From Mycobacterium innocens (GTDB lineage Bacteria; Actinomycetota; Actinomycetes; Mycobacteriales; Mycobacteriaceae): DNA of 39,702 bases. Positions 35,276-39,702 of the stretch are shown here, piece after piece. The stretch is from positions 1 through 39,702 of the forward strand of contig NZ_UPHQ01000121.1 of assembly GCF_900566055.1 (NCBI RefSeq). Direction: 5' to 3'. The position numbers were made by a program, and so were the translations under genes. A model generated the notes under the pieces. It worked only from the letters and a program-made list of their open reading frames with translations. It had not been told where the DNA came from and did not search any database. Positions within the stretch are counted from its first letter, which is position 1. The number at the start of each line of letters is the position of its first letter.

Positions 35276-35488
35276 ATGTATTTGCTTAGGAAACAACTGG
35301 AATCGCTGCACATAGTAGCCGGCGACGTAACCGCGGTGACCGCAACGCGATTCGCCGCCCATGGGCAACGAGCAGTCGTGCACGCTGCCGCTGATCAGCA
35401 ATCGCGCACGGCCACCACGCCGAAGGACGTTAATTGCCACCTCACGACCGAAGCCGCCGACTCGGCCACCGAAGCACTGGTCGGATAA
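35276..35488 (+). pseudogene. Internally deleted PE gene remnant (70 codons)
   Basis: ATG 35276 behind AGAGGAGAAG opens a 70-residue frame instead of the usual ~99. DVTAVTATRFAAHGQRAV corresponds to the PE segment [20 protein letters not shown], and [14 protein letters not shown] to ATEAANAAAAG. The N-terminal helix is mostly lost and the Tyr of the YxxxE secretion signal is replaced (CHLTTE instead of SYAATE). It ends 14 bases before a PPE gene, exactly where a PE partner belongs. I infer a decayed PE; it is still open and may be translated, but a working PE fold is unlikely. Confidence 0.6.
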
Positions 35489-35502
35489 GGGAGGTGAAGG
35501 TG

Positions 35503-36759
35503 ATGGATTTCGGAGCGCTTCCACCGGAAGTCAATTCGCTGCGTATGTATTCGGGACCGGGATCGGCGCCGCTGCTGGCTGCTGTGGCGGCCTGGGATGG
35601 GCTGGCAGCGGAACTGCGTTCGACGGCTGCCTCATACGACGCGGTGATCTCGGAGCTGACCGGCGAACGCTGGCTAGGCCCCGCATCGGCATCGATGGCG
35701 GCCGCAGTCGCCCCATATATGGGGTGGATGAGCATCACCGGCGTCCAGGCCGAGCAGACTGCCGCTCAGGCAGCAGCGGCGGCGGGTGCATTCGAGGCCG
35801 CCTTTGCGATGACGGTGCCGCCGGCTGTGGTCGCGGCTAACCGCGCTCGGTTGATGATGCTGGTTGCCACCAACATATTCGGCCAGAACACGCCGGCGAT
35901 CGCGGCGACCGAGGCCGAGTACGGCGAAATGTGGGCTCAGGATGCGGCGGCAATGTATGGCTACGCGGCCAGCGCCGCGGCGGCCTCGACGCTGACACCG
36001 TTTACCGAGCCGGCCCAGACCACCAGCCCGGCAGGTCAGGCCGGCCAGGCAGCGGCCGTCACTCAAGCCGCCGGCAGCGCGGCGAGCGCACTGACACAGT
36101 CGGAACTGCCCCAATTGATGTCGGTAGTGCCGTCTGCGCTCCAAGGACTCGCATCGCCGGCATCGGCCCTATCGGGTGCTGGAGCCGCCAATCCTGCGGC
36201 CACTCTTCCAGTGCCGGGCAGCATACTCGCCGATATCCTGAATTTCCTGGACGGCAACGACGGCAACCCCTACGGGGTATTCCTCAACTCCTCGCTGGTC
36301 AACGGCTTCACGTCGGCCGGGTACGTAAGCCCGGACCTGATCACCCCGGCAATCACCGGCGCGATGGCCGACCTCAATTCGTTGCAGGCCGGCGGGCTGC
36401 CGGTTATCTCGCCACCCGACAGCGGCCATTTCAACTTCCCCGCATTGGCCTCGGTGTCGGCCCCGGCGCCGGCGCCGACAAATGTAAGCAGCGTTGTGAC
36501 CGGGCTCAATCGCGCGGCGCTGGTCGGCCGATTGTCCGTGCCGGAGAGCTGGACGGCGGCCACCCAGGTGGTGAACCACGCCGGTGCCGCCGCCCCGGGT
36601 GGTGGTTGGACCAGCACCGCCAGTGTCCCCGACGCCGCAGCCGGTACACCTGGCGTGCCCGGGATGCCCGCCCCGGGTGTTTACGGACACAACTTCGGCA
36701 GTGGTCCTCGGTACGGGTTCAGGCCGACGATTATGTCCCGGCCCCCCGCCGCGGGCTGA
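35503..36759 (+). CDS. PPE family protein, PPE-SVP type
   Basis: From ATG 35503 ([20 protein letters not shown]), preceded by GGGAGGTG, the protein has 418 residues; the frame from 35434 is a false extension. It has a complete PPE domain ([43 protein letters not shown]), the SVP motif GRLSVPESW and the end [17 protein letters not shown]. By position it belongs with the PPE28-PPE33 cluster downstream of eccA5 in H37Rv; I cannot say which. Its adjacent PE is degenerate, so it may pair with PE18/PE19 in trans or not be exported. Confidence 0.92.
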   Translation: MDFGALPPEVNSLRMYSGPGSAPLLAAVAAWDGLAAELRSTAASYDAVISELTGERWLGPASASMAAAVAPYMGWMSITGVQAEQTAAQAAAAAGAFEAAFAMTVPPAVVAANRARLMMLVATNIFGQNTPAIAATEAEYGEMWAQDAAAMYGYAASAAAASTLTPFTEPAQTTSPAGQAGQAAAVTQAAGSAASALTQSELPQLMSVVPSALQGLASPASALSGAGAANPAATLPVPGSILADILNFLDGNDGNPYGVFLNSSLVNGFTSAGYVSPDLITPAITGAMADLNSLQAGGLPVISPPDSGHFNFPALASVSAPAPAPTNVSSVVTGLNRAALVGRLSVPESWTAATQVVNHAGAAAPGGGWTSTASVPDAAAGTPGVPGMPAPGVYGHNFGSGPRYGFRPTIMSRPPAAG

Positions 36760-37585
36760 CGATGAGGCCGATGTTCGTGGTGAAGTCGCGGGCACGCACC
36801 CGAAGGTGCCGGCCGGTCCACACGGCTCCGGTGCCGGTGTCCCGCAACGAGATCCGGATCCTGGCCCGGGCCGTTGGTCCGGCTCGTCATCGCCGGCTTG
36901 TCGCCGGGACATCGCCGGCGCACCCCTGGGTGTTCCGGGATGCTGTGTCGCACAGGCGGTTTGCGACCAGACGTCGGCATGGCCGGCTTGACCGGCCACC
37001 GCAAATGCGTGATTTGCCATACCGCCACCTGATACGACGAATAGTTGCCGGTTGTTTAACCAACCAGCTGGGTATTGCCGTTATCGGCGGGTTGGGTTGA
37101 CTCCCATCGCCACAAGTGTCACGATTGCCCTTGCATGCACCTCGCTAGGTGAGGCGTCTGCACGGATACAGGCCACTGACCTCGAACGTCGAAAGACGCC
37201 CAGGGTCAGGACAGCTCTTCCCGGCTTAAGGGTTGAGCCCAAGTGGCTTCTGGCTTTGGCTAGCCGGATACGCCGTGTGGTGCCAAAGCTCTGACGAGAG
37301 GGGTGCCGCGCCCAGTTATTCCGCTGGGCTCTTACCCCGTGTGCAGTTTGCCTGGCATCCCCGTGTGCCCTGGCCCTGAGGAGGTGAGAGCGAGATGAGT
37401 CCCGGCGATAGTCCGTATCCGAGTCCGACGAGCATTTCGTTCCGATCCGACCCCGGCGCCTTTTTCGCCTTCTGAACGGGTTCGCCTGATTCTCTGCGTT
37501 GCGCGGCTCCGCATTTCGGAGTCGTGACGATAGAGCGCGAAAAGCACCATCGATCCGGGTTGGTTCTTTGTCCTGGAGAAGTTCG
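36760..37585. other. Long gap after the first downstream PPE gene
   Basis: The first ~340 bases contain an open frame (ATG 36762 to TGA 37100, 112 codons) starting 2 bases after the PPE stop. Its product is very Arg-rich (SRARTRRCRPVH, RFATRRRHGRLDR) and resembles nothing I know, so I treat it as doubtful. From ~37160 the DNA is copy B of the duplicated upstream module. Confidence 0.5.
37160..37585 (+). repeat. Upstream module, copy B of a diverged duplication
   Basis: Counterpart of 34823-35275. CCTGGAGAAGTTCG directly before ATG 37586 matches the GAGGAGAAGTCCG before ATG 35276. The divergence suggests an old duplication rather than a recent one. Confidence 0.6.
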
Positions 37586-37886
37586 ATGTCGTGTGCCGAT
37601 CACCCGTGCAGGTGTGCTGTCTACGACCCCTGGGGCCGTGCCACGCCAACACCGCACCCGCAACCGGCAACTGCCCATTGCCACCGCGGAGGACAAATCC
37701 TGCAAGCGACGAATCAAACTCGAGCACAACATGATTCAATGCCCGATTCCGGATCTGGCGGTGGCCGCACAGATGACGGCAGTCCACCGATCAGGTACCG
37801 CGACTTCGGGTCCAGGCGCCGGTTCAGTTGCGGCCACCGGCGCCGACAGCACTAACACAGCCGATGAGAAAAGAGGCCAGCGATGA
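37586..37886 (+). pseudogene. Frameshifted PE gene remnant upstream of the last PPE gene
   Basis: The ATG at 37586 aligns with that of the remnant at 35276, but its frame reads 89 residues unlike any PE. In another frame, from ATG 37731, PE-like pieces appear: IPDLAVAAQMTAVH (compare QPEALAAAASSLQG) and SVAATGADSTNTADE (compare [14 protein letters not shown] and the [11 protein letters not shown] of the first remnant). That frame's TGA (37884-37886) overlaps the PPE ATG as ATGA, so it may still feed ribosomes into the PPE gene. Identification as a PE remnant rests on short matches and position. Confidence 0.45.
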
Positions 37887-39088
37887 CCGTCGCCCTGGAC
37901 TTTGCAATGCTTTCGCCCGAAATCAATTCCGCCCGCATGTATTCGGGGCCCGGCTCGGGCCCAATGCTTGCCGCGGCATCAGCCTGGAAGAGCCTGGCTG
38001 CGGAATTGCGCGCCACCGCATTGTCCTATCACTCGGTGCTCGCGGCGCTCACAGGGGAAGAATGGTACGGTCCGGCATCGGCATCGATGGCAGCCGCCGC
38101 CGCCCCCTACGTGGCGTGGATGAACACCACCGCGGTCCAGGCAGAACAGACCGCGGTACAAGCCGAGGCAGCCGCGGGAGCGTACGAAGCCGCCTTCGCC
38201 GCGACCGTCCCTCCGCCGGTGATCGCGGCCAACCGTGCTCAACTGATGGCGTTGATCGCCACAAATATCCTGGGCCAGAACACCCCGGCCATTGCAGCCA
38301 CCGAGGCACAGTACACCGAAATGTGGGCCCAAGATGCCATGGCGATGTACGGCTACGCCGGTTCCTCGGCTGCCGCCACTCAGCTGAGCCCCTTCGTGGA
38401 GCCTCAGCAGGCAACCAACCCCAGCGGGCTGGCCGCCCAGGCGGCTGCGGTCACCGAGGCGTCCGGCAACTCGGCCGGCAATCAGTCAAGCACGCTGTCC
38501 GGGCTGATTTCCATGGTTCCTAGTGCGTTGCAGGGACTTTCGGGACCTAACAGCACATCATGGCTACAGGTGATTTGGGACCTGCTGACCGGGTCTGGAC
38601 CTGCTTGGTGGCAGACCTTGTGGAACGTCTGGGGGCCCAACGCGAATGTCTGGAACACCATCACGTCGACTGGACTCTTCGTCCCAGGTAGCACGTTTGC
38701 ACCCTTCATGGCTAGCGTCCTGGCTGGCGCAGTAGCTGCGGATGCGGCTCAGGATGCGAGTGCGGCCGCGGCGGGAGTCGGCAGTGGGCTGGCGGCGGGC
38801 CCGCTCGCGTCCACGGGCAACGTCGGAAGCGCCGTTTCGGCCGGTTTGGGCAACGCGGGCATTGTCGGCAAGCTGTCGGTACCGCCGGCGTGGACCGCGG
38901 CCGCGCCACTGCACAGCCCGCTGGGTTCGGCTTTGGGAGGCACGCCGATGGTCGCACCTCCGCCGGCGGTGGCAGCCGGTATGCCAGGTATGCCCTTCGG
39001 CAATATGGCCGGTCAGCACTTCGGACGTGCCGTACCGCAGTACGGCTTCCGCCCCACCTTCGTCGCGCGACCTCCCGCTGCGGGCTAG
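37883..39088 (+). CDS. PPE family protein, PPE-SVP type
   Basis: A 401-residue protein from ATG 37883, with AGAGG 8 bases upstream. It begins MTVALDFAMLSPEINSARMY, so the usual PPE tripeptide is SPE here. The PPE domain has WYGPAS, YVAWMNTTAVQAEQ and [20 protein letters not shown]. The C-terminal part has a Trp-rich stretch (WLQVIWDLL, AWWQTLWNVWGP), the SVP motif GKLSVPPAW and the end PQYGFRPTFVARPPAAG. Like the PPE gene before it, it follows a degenerate PE. It is probably an ESX-5 substrate using a PE encoded elsewhere, or an orphan. Confidence 0.92.
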   Translation: MTVALDFAMLSPEINSARMYSGPGSGPMLAAASAWKSLAAELRATALSYHSVLAALTGEEWYGPASASMAAAAAPYVAWMNTTAVQAEQTAVQAEAAAGAYEAAFAATVPPPVIAANRAQLMALIATNILGQNTPAIAATEAQYTEMWAQDAMAMYGYAGSSAAATQLSPFVEPQQATNPSGLAAQAAAVTEASGNSAGNQSSTLSGLISMVPSALQGLSGPNSTSWLQVIWDLLTGSGPAWWQTLWNVWGPNANVWNTITSTGLFVPGSTFAPFMASVLAGAVAADAAQDASAAAAGVGSGLAAGPLASTGNVGSAVSAGLGNAGIVGKLSVPPAWTAAAPLHSPLGSALGGTPMVAPPPAVAAGMPGMPFGNMAGQHFGRAVPQYGFRPTFVARPPAAG

Positions 39089-39702
39089 TCGCCGGCCTCG
39101 GTGCGCACCGATGACTTAACCCCGTTACCGGCTGCAGACTCGGTAAGCATGGGGTTTGTGCCCCCGGGCGACGCGACCTGACAGCCTGCCAGGAATTCTC
39201 CAGCAACCACCCAGTGGGGTGACAGCGAAATTTTGAGTACGTTCCCGAGGCCATCGGTAACGTCCTTCCTTATCTGTGTTGGGGACCCCCGTAAAGGTGG
39301 ATCCGTTGGTTGTTTCATCGTTGTTCGATCTCACTTCCGCTCCGTGTTGAGGGCGGTGGACCGCAAGGCGGGGTCGAGGTGGAGCGCCCGCAGCGCAGCG
39401 AGGACGAACGACCTCGAGGCCGACGAGGATCCGCCGCATACTGGGTCGGCGCGGAGTGAGGCAAAGATGTTGCGGTTCAAGTCATGTGATGCCTCCGCGA
39501 GTGCTGAGGGCCGAAGAGAAGCAAGCGTGGCGTGCCGGCGCCCAGCCTTATCTGGGTCCACGAACGACGGTCCGGCGACATGATGATGGATGGGGTGCCC
39601 GGCGTGCGGGCTGGTGATGGGTGCGGCCGCTCATTCTTTCCAGGGCGTCCACCCAAACAGCGGGTGGCGGCAGGAGGGTTATCGGAGCTGACCGCGGGCA
39701 TC
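39089..39702. other. Right-end region without a supported gene
   Basis: The first bases after the PPE stop hold a perfect palindrome CGGTGCGCACCG (39099-39110). TTGGGGACCCCCGTAAAGGT near 39280 has the look of a transposon end but has no partner in the window. On the - strand, 39331-39561 reads a 76-residue frame containing FASLRADPVCGGSSSAS and SFVLAALRALHLDP, which I cannot assign; the + strand frame over the same bases is no better. Confidence 0.4.

Noticed and set aside
36169..37020. 283-codon - strand frame
   Set aside because: Antisense shadow of the PPE gene; Gly/Pro/Arg-rich with no motif.
35931..37100. 389-codon + strand frame over the first downstream PPE gene
   Set aside because: Its 5' two thirds are an alternative frame of the PPE gene; only the part after 36762 is considered, separately.

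Overview
This window comes from a slow-growing Mycobacterium. The evidence is high G+C, a PE_PGRS gene, many PE/PPE genes and a complete ESX-5 type VII secretion locus, which is known only from slow growers. Most proteins closely match M. tuberculosis H37Rv products Rv1773c-Rv1798, as recalled without a database search. The gene order differs from H37Rv, so this is a related species and not M. tuberculosis itself. I cannot name the species.

Left part (1-14165), flanking genes. A truncated PE_PGRS gene (-) opens the window. Next come a TetR regulator (+), a DAPG-hydrolase-like protein and an FAD oxidase (both -, overlapping by one base), an IclR regulator (+) and cyp144 (+). Relative to the strands implied by the H37Rv gene names, the TetR-hydrolase-oxidase-IclR block is inverted. 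Rv1778c-, Rv1779c- and Rv1780-like genes follow. Four more genes (SRPBCC protein, small membrane protein, SnoaL-like protein, F420-type LLM oxidoreductase) sit where H37Rv goes straight from Rv1780 to malQ. malQ (-) ends this part.

ESX-5 core (14486-34617). eccB5-eccC5 encode membrane and motor subunits. A strong hairpin separates eccC5 from convergent cyp143, which is divergent from a small ferredoxin gene. The substrate island is PPE25, PE18, PPE26, PE19, esxM and esxN; no PPE27 equivalent is present. The substrate chaperone gene espG5 follows, then the overlapping run eccD5-mycP5-eccE5-eccA5 (transmembrane channel, protease, periplasmic-side subunit, cytosolic AAA+ ATPase). EccB5/C5/D5/E5 form the channel, MycP5 stabilises it, EspG5 delivers PE-PPE pairs and EccA5 recycles chaperone.

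Right part (34618-39702). Two PPE-SVP genes each follow a decayed PE gene and a related long upstream region. This looks like a duplicated [upstream region-PE-PPE] module in which both PE genes have degenerated. The last 614 bases hold no gene I can support.

The most notable extras are several short tandem repeats of 10-11 bp in front of genes, a symmetric divergent promoter/operator between the IclR and oxidase genes, a perfect 12-bp stem-loop between esxN and espG5, a candidate RegX3-type box upstream of PE19, and small ORFs coupled by ATGA overlaps to cyp144 and eccD5. No tRNA, rRNA, CRISPR array or intact insertion sequence was seen.
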